DNA of 64,000 bases from G965229605 sp965229605 (GCA_965229605.1 OZ245892.1:310001-374000); one strand, 5' to 3'. Counted from the first letter of the stretch, positions 24,498-36,438 are shown. Notes: generated by a model not told the origin, from the sequence alone. Made by a program: numbers and translations.

Positions 24498-27400
24498 TCA
24501 GGTGGGGTGTTCAGTCTCTTCGACAGGATGTTCAACAGGCTCCGCTTCAACAGGGGCAGATTCGGCAGAGTCCGACTCAGCTTCAGCGCGCAAAGCCGCT
24601 TCCGCTTCTTGCCGGGCTGCAATTTCAGCCGCAACCTTGCGATCACTTTCCATCGCCACAGCCTTGTAGTCGCGCATCACAGCCCCGGTTCCAGCAGGAA
24701 TCAAGCGGCCCACAATCACATTTTCTTTCAAGCCGTCCAGCGTATCAATCTTGCCATGCACCGAGGCATCAGTCAGCACACGGGTTGTTTCCTGGAAGGA
24801 GGCAGCAGAAATAAAGCTCTTGGTCTGCAAGGCGGCCTTGGTGATTCCCTGAAGAACTGGCCGGGCAATGATTTCGCGTTTGCCTTCGGCCCGTAACTCT
24901 TCGTTCATGGTTTCCCAGGTATCGCGATCCAGCTGCTCTTCCGTAAAGGAGAGCGAATCACCCGGATCAGTGACTTCCACCTTTTGCAGCATTTGCCGGA
25001 CAATGATTTCGATATGTTTATCGTTAATCTTCACCCCTTGCAGGCGATAGACATCCTGAATTTCCTTGATCAGGTAATTGGCCAGTGCCTCAACCCCCAG
25101 GACATCCAGAATGTCATGCGGGACCGGACTTCCATCCATCAAGACATCGCCCTTGCGCACATAATCGCCTTCCTGAACCGTGATATGTTTGCCTTTTGGA
25201 ATCATATATTCAGATGTCGCCAGGTCCTGAGACACAGGCCGAATGACAATGCGGCGTTTGGTTTTATAATCCTTGCCAAATTCAATATAGCCGTCCTGAT
25301 TGGCGATAATGGCAAATTCCTTGGGTTTACGGGCTTCAAACAATTCTGCAACCCGCGGCAAGCCCCCGGTAATATCACGGGTTTTGGAGCTGGCCCGCGG
25401 AATCCGTGCCAGAACATCACCGGCTTGAACTTTGGTGCCATTGGCCACATTCAAGAAAGCATTGACCGACATGAAATAGCGGGCTTCTGTTCCGTTCGGC
25501 AGACTCAGCACCTCTCCGGCTTCATCGCGCAAGGTAATCCGCGGACGCAGGTCTGCATTGCCCGCAGATTGTTTCCAGTCAATCACAACCTTGCTGGTCA
25601 TCCCGGTGCCTTCATCGACAATATCGCGGACCGTCACCCCTTCAACCAGATCAACATAATGGGCAACGCCTTCGATTTCTGTAATGATCGGAATCGTATA
25701 AGGGTCCCATTCAACCAGAGTCTGGCCCTTGACCACCTTGTCGCCGCTATCGACACGGACTTTCGCCCCGTAATAGAGACGATGACGCGCACGTTCCCGT
25801 CCATTTTCATCCATCAGGATCATTTCGGAATTGCGGCCCATCACCACAAGGCGACCTTCGGAATCGGTCACCACATTGCGGTTTTCAATCTGTGCCGTGC
25901 CGTCAATGGTGGATTCGATTGAGTTTTCTTCAACCCCGCGCTGGGCGGCCCCGCCAATATGGAAGGTGCGCATGGTCAACTGGGTGCCGGGCTCGCCAAT
26001 CGACTGGGCGGCAATAACGCCGACCGCTTCGCTGACCCCGACTTTGCCGCCATGGGCCAGATCACGCCCGTAGCAGGTGGCACAAATCCCGATATTGCTT
26101 TCGCAGGTCAGGGGCGAACGGATCAGGATTTCATCAATCCCGGCAGCTTCAATCGCATCTGCCATATTTTCGTCAATCATCTCGCCTTTGGCAACGATCA
26201 CTTCGTTGGTCAAAGGATGTTCGATATCGGTGGCAGCACAGCGACCAAGGGCGCGTTCTGCCAAGCCTTCAATCAAATCGCCGCCATCAAGAACCGGGCG
26301 CAGGGTCAACCCCTTGCTGGTCCCGCAATCTTCTTCAACAACGATGCAATCCTGGGACACATCAACCAGACGGCGGGTGAGATAGCCGGAATTGGCGGTC
26401 TTCAACGCCGTATCAGCCAGACCTTTCCGCGCACCGTGGGTTGAATTGAAATATTCAAGGACGGTCAGGCCTTCCTTGAAGTTGGAGATAATCGGGGTTT
26501 CAATGATCGACCCGTCCGGTTTGGCCATCAGGCCACGCATACCTGCCAGCTGTTTAATCTGGGCAGCCGAGCCACGGGCCCCGGACTGTGCCATCATAAA
26601 GACGGAGTTTTGACCGACACCGGCCCCCTGGCGCATGCCTTCCATCATTTCGCCAGCGACTTTATCAGAGGTCGTGGACCAGAGATCAACCACCTTGTTA
26701 TATTTTTCAAGATAGGTGATCAGGCCTTCCATATATTGTTGTTCAAATTGTTTGACCTGAGTCTGGGCTTCAGCAATCAGCCGATCTTTGGCCCCTGGAA
26801 TAACCAGATCATCCTTGCCGAAGGAAATGCCGGCCCGGCAGGCCCAGCCAAAGCCAAGCTGCATCAGTTTATCGCAGAAGATCGCGGTTTCTTTCTGCCC
26901 GGCATGACGATAGATCACATCAATCAGGTTGGACACATCCTTTTTGGTCAAAAGCTGATTGACCAGTGAAAAGGGGATATTCGGATGTTTAGGCAGAATC
27001 CGGCCAAGCAGCAGACGTCCGGGCGTTGTCAACACGCGTTCACGGGTGATTTCGCTGCCGTTATCTGATTCATGGACAGCCTTGATCCGGTTATGGACAC
27101 TGATCACTTGCGAAGCCAGCGCATGTTCGACCTCGTCATCCGACCCGAAGCTGGGGATGCGATAGGCTTTGGCTTCACCATTGCTCAAGGCCTGAAAGGC
27201 AGCCTGGATGTCCTCGCTCGGGAAAGCGGTGGTCAGATCACCGGCGACCCGCAATTCAATCTCGTTGCCATAAAGGGCCGATGACAAGGCTTCCTGCGAA
27301 CTGATCGAAATTTCCTGCCCGACAGCTTCCAGTCGTTCATGAGTCAAATAGTAAATCCCCAGAATAATATCCTGCGACGGCACGATAATCGGCTTCCCGT

Positions 27401-28889
27401 TGGCAGGCGACAGAATATTATTGGTGGACATCATCAGCACGCGGGCTTCAATCTGCGCTTCCAGACTAAGCGGCACATGCACCGCCATCTGATCGCCATC
27501 AAAATCGGCATTAAAGGCGGTGCAGACCAATGGATGCAGCTGAATAGCCTTGCCTTCAATCAGTTTGGGTTCAAAAGCCTGAATTCCCAGCCGGTGCAAC
27601 GTCGGGGCGCGGTTTAGAAGAACCGGATGCTCCCGAATGACTTCTTCAAGCACATCCCAGACTTCCGGGCGTTCCCGCTCCACCAGCCGCTTTGCCGCCT
27701 TGATGGTCGAGGCATAGCCGTAAAGCTCCAGCTTGTGGAAGATAAAGGGCTTGAACAACTCCAGGGCCATTTTCTTCGGCAAGCCGCATTGATGCAGCTT
27801 TAATTCAGGCCCGACCACAATCACCGAACGGCCAGAATAATCGACCCGCTTGCCCAGAAGATTTTGACGGAAGCGTCCCTGCTTGCCTTTCAGCATATCG
27901 GCCAGCGACTTCAAGGGGCGTTTATTGATGCCGGTAATCACCCGGCCACGCCGTCCGTTATCAAACAGCGCATCAACCGATTCCTGCAACATGCGTTTTT
28001 CATTGCGCACAATAATATCCGGGGCCCGCAGTTCAATCAGCCGCCGCAGCCGATTATTGCGGTTGATCACCCGCCGATAAAGATCATTGAGATCAGAGGT
28101 CGCAAACCGCCCGCCATCCAGCGGCACCAGCGGGCGCAAATCGGGGGGAATAACCGGAATAATATCCAGAATCATCCATTCCGGGCGGGTTTTGGAGCTT
28201 AAAAAAGCTTCAACCAGTTTCAGCCGTTTGACAATTTTCTTGCGCTTGGTTTCAGAGGTGGTCTCGGCTAAATCAGCGCGGCATTTGGCAGCATCTTCTT
28301 CCAGATCAATCTGGGAGAGAAGAATTTTGATCGCTTCCGCCCCGATATGGGCTTCAAAACTTTCATCGCCAAATTCATCCTGCGCTTCGATATATTCTTC
28401 CTCGGTCAAAAGCTGACCAAGATTTAAAGAAGTCATGGCAGGTTCAGTGACAATATAGCTTTCAAAATAAAGGATTTTTTCAACATCCTTCAAGGTCTTG
28501 TCGAGAATGGTGCTGATCCGGCTTGGCAGAGACTTCAAAAACCAGATATGCGCCACCGGGGCCGCCAGCTGAATATGCCCCATCCGTTCACGCCGCACCC
28601 GCGACATGGTGACTTCAACGCCGCATTTTTCACAGACCACACCTTTGAATTTCTGCCGCTTATATTTGCCGCACAGACATTCATAATCTTTAATCGGGCC
28701 AAAGATTTTGGCACAGAACAGACCGTCACGCTCTGGCTTGAAGGTCCGGTAATTGATGGTCTCGGGCTTGCGAATTTCCCCATAGGACCAATCGCGAATC
28801 CGCTTGGGGGCCGCGATTCCGATACGAATTTTATCAAAGCTTTGCTCATCTTGTGGCAGGTTGAACATGCTGTTGATCAGGTCGTTCAT
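24498..28889 (-). CDS. rpoC: RNA polymerase beta' subunit
   Basis: A 1463-residue beta' subunit, normal for alphaproteobacteria. The N-terminal zinc site ([20 protein letters not shown]) lies near residues 71-90. The catalytic magnesium motif [12 protein letters not shown] lies near residue 462. A second zinc site ([17 protein letters not shown]) lies near 890, and the bridge and trigger regions are intact. The C-terminus is an acidic Ala/Glu-rich tail. It follows rpoB after 81 bases containing a stem-loop. Confidence 0.98.
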   Translation of the reverse strand: MNDLINSMFNLPQDEQSFDKIRIGIAAPKRIRDWSYGEIRKPETINYRTFKPERDGLFCAKIFGPIKDYECLCGKYKRQKFKGVVCEKCGVEVTMSRVRRERMGHIQLAAPVAHIWFLKSLPSRISTILDKTLKDVEKILYFESYIVTEPAMTSLNLGQLLTEEEYIEAQDEFGDESFEAHIGAEAIKILLSQIDLEEDAAKCRADLAETTSETKRKKIVKRLKLVEAFLSSKTRPEWMILDIIPVIPPDLRPLVPLDGGRFATSDLNDLYRRVINRNNRLRRLIELRAPDIIVRNEKRMLQESVDALFDNGRRGRVITGINKRPLKSLADMLKGKQGRFRQNLLGKRVDYSGRSVIVVGPELKLHQCGLPKKMALELFKPFIFHKLELYGYASTIKAAKRLVERERPEVWDVLEEVIREHPVLLNRAPTLHRLGIQAFEPKLIEGKAIQLHPLVCTAFNADFDGDQMAVHVPLSLEAQIEARVLMMSTNNILSPANGKPIIVPSQDIILGIYYLTHERLEAVGQEISISSQEALSSALYGNEIELRVAGDLTTAFPSEDIQAAFQALSNGEAKAYRIPSFGSDDEVEHALASQVISVHNRIKAVHESDNGSEITRERVLTTPGRLLLGRILPKHPNIPFSLVNQLLTKKDVSNLIDVIYRHAGQKETAIFCDKLMQLGFGWACRAGISFGKDDLVIPGAKDRLIAEAQTQVKQFEQQYMEGLITYLEKYNKVVDLWSTTSDKVAGEMMEGMRQGAGVGQNSVFMMAQSGARGSAAQIKQLAGMRGLMAKPDGSIIETPIISNFKEGLTVLEYFNSTHGARKGLADTALKTANSGYLTRRLVDVSQDCIVVEEDCGTSKGLTLRPVLDGGDLIEGLAERALGRCAATDIEHPLTNEVIVAKGEMIDENMADAIEAAGIDEILIRSPLTCESNIGICATCYGRDLAHGGKVGVSEAVGVIAAQSIGEPGTQLTMRTFHIGGAAQRGVEENSIESTIDGTAQIENRNVVTDSEGRLVVMGRNSEMILMDENGRERARHRLYYGAKVRVDSGDKVVKGQTLVEWDPYTIPIITEIEGVAHYVDLVEGVTVRDIVDEGTGMTSKVVIDWKQSAGNADLRPRITLRDEAGEVLSLPNGTEARYFMSVNAFLNVANGTKVQAGDVLARIPRASSKTRDITGGLPRVAELFEARKPKEFAIIANQDGYIEFGKDYKTKRRIVIRPVSQDLATSEYMIPKGKHITVQEGDYVRKGDVLMDGSPVPHDILDVLGVEALANYLIKEIQDVYRLQGVKINDKHIEIIVRQMLQKVEVTDPGDSLSFTEEQLDRDTWETMNEELRAEGKREIIARPVLQGITKAALQTKSFISAASFQETTRVLTDASVHGKIDTLDGLKENVIVGRLIPAGTGAVMRDYKAVAMESDRKVAAEIAARQEAEAALRAEAESDSAESAPVEAEPVEHPVEETEHPT

Positions 28890-28941
28890 GTGGATACTCC
28901 AGATGCGTTTAAGGGCGGGACGCTAAAATTTTATCAGCGGG

Positions 28942-28962
28942 TTTTGCATATGTTATGCAAAA
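28942..28962 (-). promoter_or_regulatory. Stem-loop in the rpoB-rpoC gap
   Basis: A perfect eight-base stem TTTTGCAT/ATGCAAAA with a five-base loop lies 8 bases after the rpoB stop. There is no T-run and the stem is AT-rich, so it is more likely an RNA processing or stability element than a terminator. Confidence 0.4.
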
Positions 28963-28970
28963 TCCTGCTA

Positions 28971-31900
28971 TCACTCGTTATTATCAATAGGATCAACCGA
29001 CAGGCCAAGCGCGCGCAGTTCCTTTAAAAGGACATTAAAGGATTCAGGCACACTGGGTTCAAAAGTATCATCGCCGCGGACAATACATTCATAGACCTGG
29101 TTACGCCCGGCGATATCGTCTGATTTGACAGTCAGCATTTCCTGCAGGGTATAGGCCGCGCCATAGGCTTCAAGGGCCCAGACTTCCATTTCCCCGAAGC
29201 GTTGACCGCCGAACTGGGCCTTGCCGCCCAGGGGCTGCTGTGTGACCAGCGAATAGGGGCCGGTGGAGCGGGCATGGAGTTTGTCATCAACCAGATGGTG
29301 CAGTTTCAGAATATAAATATAGCCGACGGTTACCGGGCGTTCGAAGGTTTCGCCGGTCCTTCCATCGGTTAAAAAGGCCTGTCCGCTGGCATTAAGCCCG
29401 GCGCGTTCAAGCGTCTGGTTGATATCGGTTTCCTGCGCCCCGTCAAAGACCGGGGTGGCAATCGGAATACCGGAGGAAAGATTTTGTGCAAGCTCGACCA
29501 AGTCGGTATCGCCATAGTCCGAAACCGCGCTGGCAATATTGGCATGATCATAGATTTCTTCCAGTTTCCCGCGCAGATTTTCAATGCGGCTGCCAGCCTG
29601 ATATTCTTCCAGCGCCTGACGTACTTCGCCGCCAAGTGTTGCGCAAGCCCAGCCAAGGTGGGTTTCCAGAATTTGCCCGACATTCATCCGGCTTGGCACC
29701 CCGAGCGGGTTCAGCACAATATCAACCGGCGTGCCGTCTTCCAGATACGGCATATCTTCAACCGGGGCGATTTTAGAGACAACCCCTTTATTGCCATGGC
29801 GCCCGGCCATCTTGTCGCCCGGTTGCAGCTTGCGTTTGACCGCAACATAAACCTTGATCAGTTTCATGACTCCGGGGGCCAGATCGTCTCCGGCCTGGAC
29901 CTTTTCAACCTTGTCATGGAAACGGGTGGTGATTTTCTGAATCGCGGAATCAAAATGCGTGCGCACGGTTTCCAGCTGATCATTGATGCCGTTATCAGCC
30001 ACCGCCACCTGCCGCATCTGGGCCGTGGTGATATTTTCCAAAAGCTCACGCGGCAAAACTTCGCCGGTTTTCAGGCCCTTTGGCCCGGCGGTGATTTCCT
30101 GCCCGTCAACCAGCTGCAAGAACTGGGTGCGATAGGAGCGTTCCAGAATCGCGCGTTCGTCATCGCGGTCTTTGGCAAGACGCTCAATTTCAGCTTTTTC
30201 AATCGCCAAAGCCCGCTCGTCCTTGTCAATGCCGCGCCGCGACAAGACCCGAACATCCACCACGGTCCCCTTGGTGCCAGGCGGCATCCGCAGCGAGGTA
30301 TCGCGGACATCGGCTGCCTTTTCGCCAAATATCGAGCGCAACAACCGTTCTTCCGGCGTCATCAGAGCCTCGCCTTTCGGGGTGACCTTGCCAACCAGAA
30401 TTTCGCCAGCTTTAACTTCGGCGCCGATATAGACAATCCCGGCCTCATCCAGATTATGCAGCTGTTCATCGCTTACATTCGGAATGTCGCGGGTGATTTC
30501 CTCTTGCCCAAGCTTTGAATCCCGCGCCGCCACTTCATATTCTTCGATATGGATAGAGGTGAAAACATCTTCGCGGACAATCCGTTCTGAAATCAGAATC
30601 GAATCTTCAAAATTATAGCCTTGCCAGGGCATAAAGGCGACCAGCACATTGCGCCCTAAAGCCAGTTCCCCAAGGTCGGTGGCCGGGCCATCGGCAATGA
30701 TATCGCCAGCCTGGACAAAATCACCGACTTTGACCAGAGGCCGCTGGTTAATACAAGTGGACTGGTTTGACCGCTGGAATTTCTGCAGGGTGTAGATATC
30801 CACCCCGGTGCCTTCAAGCGCGGCTTCCCCGATGCGGCGCACCACAATACGGGTGGCATCGACCTGATCAATCACGCCATCATAGCGCGCCAGAGTTGAA
30901 ACCCCGGAATCCCGCGCCACCTGGCTTTCCATGCCGGTGCCAACCAGCGGGGCTTCGGCCTTGACCAATGGCACCGCCTGTCGTTGCATGTTTGACCCCA
31001 TCAGGGCGCGGTTGGCGTCATCATTTTCCAGAAAGGGAATGAGGGCCGCAGCAACCGAAACAAGCTGGCGCGGCGACACATCCATCATATCAATATCCTG
31101 CGGCGGGGCCACGATATAATCCCCGCCCCGGCGGCATTGCACCAGATCTTCAAGGAATTTGCCGCTGGCATCAACCGGGGCATTGGCCTGGGCAATAGTG
31201 TAGCGTCCTTCATCCATCGCAGAGAGATAAAGCACTTCATCGGTCACGGCACCGCTTTCAACCCGCCGGTAGGGGGTTTCAATAAAGCCATAGGGATTGA
31301 CACGGGCAAAGGTTGCCAGCGAATTGATCAGGCCGATATTCGGGCCTTCTGGGGTTTCAATCGGGCAGATACGACCATAATGGGTGGGATGGACATCGCG
31401 GACTTCAAACCCGGCGCGTTCGCGGGTCAGGCCGCCTGGTCCCAGTGCAGATACCCGCCGTTTATGGGTGATTTCTGACAGAGGATTGGTCTGGTCCATG
31501 AATTGCGATAATTGGGAAGAGCCAAAAAATTCTTTGATGGCAGCAGCCACCGGTTTGGCATTGATCAGGTCATGCGGCATGACCCGGGTGATTTCGACCG
31601 AGGCCATACGTTCTTTGGTGGCCCGTTCCATCCGGACAAGACCGATGCGAAACTGGTTTTCCAGAAGCTCCCCGACCGAGCGCACCCGCCGGTTGCCAAG
31701 GTGATCAATATCATCAATATCGCCGCGCCCGTCTTTTAAGTCGCAAAGCATTCCAACGATAGAGAAAATATCTTCAATCCGCAGGACCCGGGCTTCTTCA
31801 GGCGCACCGTCTTGTTCCAGCCCAAGGCGGGAGTTCATTTTCACCCGCCCGACGGCTGACAGATCATAGCGTTCTGGATCAAAAAACATGGCCTGGATAA

Positions 31901-33158
31901 GCGCATCGGCGGTTTCCAGAGTCGGCGGTTCGCCCGGCCGCATAACCCGATAGATATCAATCAGGGCATCATCGCGGTTTTGATTTTTATCTGCCGCCAA
32001 TGTATCGCGGATATAGCCGCCAACCAGCACATTATCGATATTCAGAAGATTGAGGCTGTCAAAGCGGTAATGGTCCACCGTTTCCATCAGTTCTTTGGTG
32101 ACGGGATCACCGGCTTCGACCAGAACCAGCCCGGTATCGGGGTCAATCAGGTCATTGGCAATATAGCGGCCAACCATCTGTTCCGCAGGCACCAGCATGG
32201 TTTTAAAGCCCTGTTCATCAAGACGGCGCAACAGGCGGGCGTTCAGTTTTGTGCCGGCTTCGGCGACAACTGCGCCATTGCGGGCATCAATCAGGTCATG
32301 TTCAACCCGCCCGCCACGAAAGCGTTCGGCGACAAATTCGGTGACCCATCCATGGTCAGCACGGGTGAATGAAATATGGTCATAGAATTTGGCAAGAATT
32401 TCTTCTTTATCCATGCCGCGAATTTGCTCGACATCAAAATCCTGTTTGTTTTCTTTGGCCTCTTGGCGCAATTTTGCGCCCTGGGGATCATCAAGGGCCA
32501 TCAGCAAGGTGGTGACCGGGAGTTTGCGCCGTCGGTCAATCCGCACATTGAGGATATCTTTAGGATCAAAGTCAAAATCCAGCCAGGAGCCATGATAGGG
32601 GATAATCCGGGCGGAATAGAGGAACTTTCCAGACGAATGGCTGCGCCCGCGATCATGGTCAAAGAACACACCGGGCGAGCGGTGCATTTGCGACACAATC
32701 ACCCGTTCGGTGCCATTGACAACAAAGGTCCCGTGATGGGTCATCAGGGGGATATCGCCGACATAGACATCCTGTTCCTTGATATCATGGACAGAGCGGG
32801 CTTCTGTATCCTCGTCAATATCAAAGACCACCAGCCGCAAGGTCACGCGCAGCGGTGCGGCATAGGTCAGGCCGCGCTGGCGGCATTCTTCCACGTCATA
32901 TTTCGGGGCTTCCAGGTCATAGCGCACATAATCAAGCTGACTGCGGCCTGAAAATTCAACAATCGGGAACATGCCACGAAACACAGCTTCCAGCCCGACA
33001 TCCTTGCGCGCAACCGATGGAATGTCAATTTGCAGAAACGCATCATACGAGTTCTTTTGAACTTCAATAAGATTGGGCATTTGTGTGACATCTTTTAACC
33101 GCCCGAAGCTGCGTCTGATGCGCTTGCGTCCTGTAAATGACAAGGAAAATTCACCCAT
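28971..33158 (-). CDS. rpoB: RNA polymerase beta subunit
   Basis: A 1395-residue beta subunit. The ATG at 33158 is chosen because AAGGG lies 8 bases upstream; a GTG three codons earlier is open but has no good site. Rifampicin-region residues are in the wild-type form ([21 protein letters not shown] near residue 520). GHGNKG-type sequence ([15 protein letters not shown]) and the C-terminal [18 protein letters not shown] are present. It lies downstream of rplL, separated by a gap with a strong two-part hairpin. Confidence 0.98.
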   Translation of the reverse strand: MGEFSLSFTGRKRIRRSFGRLKDVTQMPNLIEVQKNSYDAFLQIDIPSVARKDVGLEAVFRGMFPIVEFSGRSQLDYVRYDLEAPKYDVEECRQRGLTYAAPLRVTLRLVVFDIDEDTEARSVHDIKEQDVYVGDIPLMTHHGTFVVNGTERVIVSQMHRSPGVFFDHDRGRSHSSGKFLYSARIIPYHGSWLDFDFDPKDILNVRIDRRRKLPVTTLLMALDDPQGAKLRQEAKENKQDFDVEQIRGMDKEEILAKFYDHISFTRADHGWVTEFVAERFRGGRVEHDLIDARNGAVVAEAGTKLNARLLRRLDEQGFKTMLVPAEQMVGRYIANDLIDPDTGLVLVEAGDPVTKELMETVDHYRFDSLNLLNIDNVLVGGYIRDTLAADKNQNRDDALIDIYRVMRPGEPPTLETADALIQAMFFDPERYDLSAVGRVKMNSRLGLEQDGAPEEARVLRIEDIFSIVGMLCDLKDGRGDIDDIDHLGNRRVRSVGELLENQFRIGLVRMERATKERMASVEITRVMPHDLINAKPVAAAIKEFFGSSQLSQFMDQTNPLSEITHKRRVSALGPGGLTRERAGFEVRDVHPTHYGRICPIETPEGPNIGLINSLATFARVNPYGFIETPYRRVESGAVTDEVLYLSAMDEGRYTIAQANAPVDASGKFLEDLVQCRRGGDYIVAPPQDIDMMDVSPRQLVSVAAALIPFLENDDANRALMGSNMQRQAVPLVKAEAPLVGTGMESQVARDSGVSTLARYDGVIDQVDATRIVVRRIGEAALEGTGVDIYTLQKFQRSNQSTCINQRPLVKVGDFVQAGDIIADGPATDLGELALGRNVLVAFMPWQGYNFEDSILISERIVREDVFTSIHIEEYEVAARDSKLGQEEITRDIPNVSDEQLHNLDEAGIVYIGAEVKAGEILVGKVTPKGEALMTPEERLLRSIFGEKAADVRDTSLRMPPGTKGTVVDVRVLSRRGIDKDERALAIEKAEIERLAKDRDDERAILERSYRTQFLQLVDGQEITAGPKGLKTGEVLPRELLENITTAQMRQVAVADNGINDQLETVRTHFDSAIQKITTRFHDKVEKVQAGDDLAPGVMKLIKVYVAVKRKLQPGDKMAGRHGNKGVVSKIAPVEDMPYLEDGTPVDIVLNPLGVPSRMNVGQILETHLGWACATLGGEVRQALEEYQAGSRIENLRGKLEEIYDHANIASAVSDYGDTDLVELAQNLSSGIPIATPVFDGAQETDINQTLERAGLNASGQAFLTDGRTGETFERPVTVGYIYILKLHHLVDDKLHARSTGPYSLVTQQPLGGKAQFGGQRFGEMEVWALEAYGAAYTLQEMLTVKSDDIAGRNQVYECIVRGDDTFEPSVPESFNVLLKELRALGLSVDPIDNNE

Positions 33159-33250
33159 TTGTATCACCCTTCAAGAATGCCCGATAACAGGAGCGTATGT
33201 AAAACCGGCGCGACAGAATCCGGTTCACGCTGAACTTTTGCCTGAAAGCG

Positions 33251-33313
33251 GAAGACCGGGAGAAAAGAAATCTGGATATAATAGCCCGATTCCATCTCTC
33301 CCGTAAGGTCTTC
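33251..33313 (-). promoter_or_regulatory. Two-part hairpin in the rplL-rpoB gap (attenuator or RNase III site)
   Basis: GAAGACC (33251-33257) pairs with GGTCTTC (33307-33313), and the adjoining GGGAGA (33258-33263) pairs with TCTCCC (33297-33302). This leaves a four-base bulge GTAA and a 33-base loop. A further small perfect stem AACCGG/CCGGTT lies closer to rpoB (about 33207-33229). In E. coli the same gap carries an attenuator and an RNase III site, so a similar role in setting the rplL to rpoB ratio is likely; that is inference by position. Confidence 0.55.
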
Positions 33314-33336
33314 GCGCCTTTTCAGGATATATGAAT

Positions 33337-33723
33337 TTACTTCAACTCAACCGTTGCACCGGCTTCTTCAAGCTTGGCCTTCATGGCTTCAGCCTCGTCC
33401 TTGGCAACGCCTTCCTTGACCGGCTTCGGTGCGCCTTCAACCAGCTCCTTGGCTTCTTTCAGGCCAAGACCGGTTGCTGCACGTACTTCTTTGATCACAT
33501 TGATCTTGTTGTCTCCAAAGGAAGCAAGGATCACGTCAAAACTGTCCTTTTCCTCGGCAGCAGGGGCCCCGCCGCCATCGCCTCCAGCAACCGCCGCAAC
33601 CGCAACCGGCGCAGCCGCCGCAGCAGAGACACCCCATTTTTCTTCAAGAATTTTGCTCAGTTCCGCCGCTTCAATCACGGTCAAAGCCGACAAATCATCC
33701 GCAATTTTTTGTAAATCAGCCAT
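33337..33723 (-). CDS. rplL: Ribosomal protein bL12 (L7/L12)
   Basis: A 128-residue stalk protein. The N-terminal dimerisation helix, an Ala/Gly-rich hinge at about residues 37-55, and the C-terminal factor-binding domain ([24 protein letters not shown]) are all intact. The start has GGAGG ten bases upstream. It follows rplJ by 105 bases. Confidence 0.97.
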   Translation of the reverse strand: MADLQKIADDLSALTVIEAAELSKILEEKWGVSAAAAAPVAVAAVAGGDGGGAPAAEEKDSFDVILASFGDNKINVIKEVRAATGLGLKEAKELVEGAPKPVKEGVAKDEAEAMKAKLEEAGATVELK

Positions 33724-33828
33724 TACTCTGTAACCTCCAGGTTAAATGCCCAAAACCGGGCTCTATAAAGAATGGGCTTGCGCCCGTTATTGTTGTTTAA
33801 ACTTCTTGTTGCTTATTCTTTTTGGTGC

Positions 33829-34338
33829 TCACTCTTTGGCTCCATAAGCCGCCGTGACTCGCGCAAGCTGCCCTGCCGGAGCCTGAAGGACGCCAGCAAG
33901 CTTGGTCGCAGGCGCATTCATCAGACCAAGCAACTTGGAACGAAGCGCATCAAGACTCGGCAGCTTCGCCAGAGCCTGAACGCCATCCGCATCCAGCTTT
34001 TGTCCAGATAAACCTCCGCCAATCAGCTTGAACTTCTCATTCTGCTTGGCAAACGCGCTCGCCGCCTTCGCAGCCGCAACCGGATCCTTCGAGTAAGCAA
34101 TCGCTGTCGGGCCAGAAAACTGATCGTCCAGATACGAAAACGCACTGTCCTTCAAAGCAATCTTCACAAGACGATTCTTCGTCACCATAAATCCGGCACC
34201 CGCCTCCCGCATCGCACTGCGCAAAGCCATGGTCTCGGACATGCTCAACCCCTGCGGGCTGGTGACAATGACAAGCTCGGCATCAGAAAGCCGCTCTTTC
34301 ATCTTGGCCACAAGCGCATGCTTCTTTTCTCTCTCCAA
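33829..34338 (-). CDS. rplJ: Ribosomal protein uL10
   Basis: A 169-residue stalk-base protein. No ATG lies at a sensible position. TTG at 34338 follows a perfect AAGGAG seven bases upstream and gives the expected N-terminus MEREKKHALVAKMKERL. An open extension of 30 codons further upstream has no family similarity and lies in the leader. Typical segments are GLSMSETMALRSAMREAGAGF and PATKLAGVLQAPAGQLARV. uL10 binds L12 dimers and autoregulates its operon in other bacteria. Confidence 0.95.
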   Translation of the reverse strand: MEREKKHALVAKMKERLSDAELVIVTSPQGLSMSETMALRSAMREAGAGFMVTKNRLVKIALKDSAFSYLDDQFSGPTAIAYSKDPVAAAKAASAFAKQNEKFKLIGGGLSGQKLDADGVQALAKLPSLDALRSKLLGLMNAPATKLAGVLQAPAGQLARVTAAYGAKE

Positions 34339-34420
34339 CCAACATCTCCTTTCGATCTTGATTCCCGACCAACGGGCCGGGTCCGGTAAAGGCAAGACCT
34401 GAACACTGGCCCCACCCCCT

Positions 34421-34462
34421 TGTGTCAAGCAACTTTACTGCTGCATCAAGCAACTCTACTGC
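34421..34462. repeat. 21-base tandem duplication in the rplJ leader
   Basis: The units at 34421-34441 and 34442-34462 differ at three positions. On the minus strand both contain AGTTGCTTGA. They may duplicate a promoter -35 region or a leader element. Confidence 0.75.
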
Positions 34463-34687
34463 AGAAGCCCGACCCCGGATCTGTTCACATAAAGGCCAAA
34501 ACTCAGCCCGGTTTGATCCCGCCTTTGATATACTCTCTGGTCTGGTCGATCATGGTCAGACTTCGCAATATCAACAAAGTTTGCAACATTCTCTCCCATC
34601 TCATCCCGGCGGTGCAAACCTTTACGCTCTTTAAAAAAGCACCGGCAATCTCGGACAGGCGATTCCGTCCTCAAGACGGATCGTTGG

Positions 34688-34714
34688 AAAAATGGACGCG
34701 CTCACTCAAGCGCG
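34688..34714 (-). terminator. Rho-independent terminator candidate after rplA
   Basis: On the minus strand CGCGCT, a six-base loop and AGCGCG (34714 to 34697) are followed by TCCATTTTT. It lies 38 bases after the rplA stop and may separate rplKA transcripts from rplJL-rpoBC. Confidence 0.5.
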
Positions 34715-34751
34715 CATCACATTAAACCCTGGTGTGTTCTTTCCCTTGCAC

Positions 34752-35450
34752 CTACCCTTGCGTAAATGATTGTAAGTCAATGCGGATACCCGGCCCCATC
34801 GTCGAAGATAAAGCACACCGCTGCACATACGTTCCTTTGGCCCCGCTTGGCTTGGCCGCCATAATCGCCGTATAAAGCGCACGGGCGTTTCCGGCTATCG
34901 CATCGGCACTAAAACTTGCTTTGCCAACTCCGGCATGAACAATCCCGGTCTTTTCAGCACGAAACTGCACGTCTCCGCCTTTAGCCGCCTTAACCGCATC
35001 GGCCACATTCGGGGTCACGGTTCCCAGCTTGGGGTTCGGCATCAGGCCGCGCGGGCCAAGGATTTTCCCCAGACGACCAACCACCGCCATCATATCCGGC
35101 GATGCAATACAACGGTCAAAATCAACAAAACCGCCATTGATCCGTTCCATCAAATCTTCAGCCCCGACAACATCCGCCCCGGCAGCCGTCGCTTCTTCAG
35201 CCTTGTCGCCTCTGGCAAAAACGGCAACCCGCACAGTCTTTCCTGTGCCATTCGGAAGGGCAACAACACCGCGCACCTGCTGGTCCGCATGGCGCGTGTC
35301 AACCCCCAGATTAAAGGCCACTTCTATCGTTTCATCAAAGCCTTTGCGGGCCTGGCCTTTGATCAAATCAACGGCCTCTTCCAGTGCATAGGTCTTTGTG
35401 TGCTCAATGCCCTTATAAGCGTCTTGTAAATGTTTACCCTTTTTTGCCAT
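34752..35450 (-). CDS. rplA: Ribosomal protein uL1
   Basis: A 232-residue protein. The internal ATG at 35450 gives the expected [13 protein letters not shown] start and lies 4 bases after the rplK stop; a 17-codon upstream extension is not conserved. Family segments include [21 protein letters not shown] and [16 protein letters not shown]. It binds the L1 stalk of 23S rRNA and usually represses its own operon. Confidence 0.97.
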   Translation of the reverse strand: MAKKGKHLQDAYKGIEHTKTYALEEAVDLIKGQARKGFDETIEVAFNLGVDTRHADQQVRGVVALPNGTGKTVRVAVFARGDKAEEATAAGADVVGAEDLMERINGGFVDFDRCIASPDMMAVVGRLGKILGPRGLMPNPKLGTVTPNVADAVKAAKGGDVQFRAEKTGIVHAGVGKASFSADAIAGNARALYTAIMAAKPSGAKGTYVQRCALSSTMGPGIRIDLQSFTQG

Positions 35451-35454
35451 CGGC

Positions 35455-35883
35455 TTACTCCACAATCTCGATGCCCATCGAACGGGCTGTCCCCATAACA
35501 CTCCGCATCACAGATTCCGGCTCCACCGCATTGGATTCAGCCAGTTTCTGATCCGCAATCTCCCGCACCTGCGCCAGCGTGACTTTGCCAACCTTGTTGC
35601 GGTTGGGCTCGGACGAGCCTTTCTCAAGCCCCGCAGCCTTGGTCAGCATATAACTGGTCGGCGCAGTCCGCGCGACATAGGTAAAGGTGCGGTCCTCATA
35701 GGCCGTAATTTGAACCGGAACCGGGGTGCCGGGCTCCAGAGAAGCCGTATCCGCATTAAACGCCTTGCAAAATTCCATAATATTCAAGCCTCGCGACCCC
35801 AAGGCAGGCCCGACTGGCGGCTGCGGCGAGGCCTTCCCGGCTTGAATCTGTAACTTGATAATCCCGACTGGTTTTTTTGCCAT
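35455..35883 (-). CDS. rplK: Ribosomal protein uL11
   Basis: A 142-residue protein with the canonical [21 protein letters not shown] start, the [11 protein letters not shown] region and the C-terminal rRNA-binding domain ([24 protein letters not shown]). It lies between nusG and rplA on the same strand. Confidence 0.98.
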   Translation of the reverse strand: MAKKPVGIIKLQIQAGKASPQPPVGPALGSRGLNIMEFCKAFNADTASLEPGTPVPVQITAYEDRTFTYVARTAPTSYMLTKAAGLEKGSSEPNRNKVGKVTLAQVREIADQKLAESNAVEPESVMRSVMGTARSMGIEIVE

Positions 35884-35910
35884 GATCCTGATCCGTTAGG
35901 TTTGATTCTT

Positions 35911-36438
35911 TTATAATTTCTCAACCTGGGCATAATCCAGGTCAACCGGTGTTGCGCGACTGAAAATAGAAACAATCACTTTCAGACGACTCTTGTCATG
36001 ATCGACCTCTTCAACAACCCCGTTGAAAGAGGTAAAAGGCCCGTCACAGACCCTAACCTGCTCGCCAACCTCAAAAATCACAGCCGGGCGCGGATGATCA
36101 ACCCCTTCCTTCACCTGGCGCAGAATCCGCTGGGCCTCTTTCTCCGTAATCGGCAAAGGACGCTTGCTCTTCCCCGGAAAACCTATGACCTTCGCCGTGC
36201 TATTGACAATATGCCAACTCGCATCCGTCATCTCCATATTAATCAGGATATAACCCGGATAGAATTTGCGCTCACTCGAAACTCTACGCCCGCGCCGAAC
36301 AGAAACAACCTCCTCCGTCGGGACCAACACATCGCCAATCTGACTCCCAACCGACGAAGTGGCTGCCGCATCCCGAATCGATTCAGCAACCTTCTGCTCA
36401 ACCCCCGAATGAACCTGTATAACATACCACTTTTTCAA
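35911..36438 (-). CDS. nusG: Transcription termination/antitermination factor NusG
   Basis: A 175-residue factor. The start TTG at 36438 is chosen because CAGGAG lies 7 bases upstream and the protein then begins MKKWYVIQVHSGVEQKV as in the family; the open extension upstream has no homology pattern. The NGN domain includes GYILINMEM, and the C-terminal KOW domain has VCDGPFTSFNGVVEEVD. It links RNA polymerase to Rho or the ribosome. Confidence 0.95.
   Translation of the reverse strand: MKKWYVIQVHSGVEQKVAESIRDAAATSSVGSQIGDVLVPTEEVVSVRRGRRVSSERKFYPGYILINMEMTDASWHIVNSTAKVIGFPGKSKRPLPITEKEAQRILRQVKEGVDHPRPAVIFEVGEQVRVCDGPFTSFNGVVEEVDHDKSRLKVIVSIFSRATPVDLDYAQVEKL

Larger units (their letters stand above)
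34339..34751 (-). promoter_or_regulatory. rplA-rplJ intergenic region: terminator, possible promoter and L10 leader
   Basis: A 413-base gap. Reading on the minus strand from rplA, there is first a GC-rich hairpin with a T-run (listed separately), then a stem TCCGTC/GACGGA at 34664-34680, then a T6 run near 34630. Nearer rplJ lies a 21-base tandem duplication at 34421-34462. Each duplicate carries a TTGA-type hexamer; the inner one is a perfect TTGACA (complement of 34423-34428), but no good -10 element follows at 16-18 bases. The gap is the expected site of an L10 autoregulatory leader; its fold was not modelled. Confidence 0.4.

Noticed and set aside
24984..25922. 312-codon plus-strand frame opposite rpoC
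   Set aside because: It is fully antisense to the conserved C-terminal third of rpoC, shows no family pattern and has a composition expected from a shadow frame.
29484..30518. 344-codon plus-strand frame opposite rpoB
   Set aside because: Antisense to highly conserved rpoB sequence, with no recognisable domain or ribosome site.
34423..34428. Complete promoter for rplJ at the TTGACA hexamer
   Set aside because: No acceptable -10 hexamer lies 16-18 bases downstream on the minus strand, so only a possible -35 is noted in the region entry.
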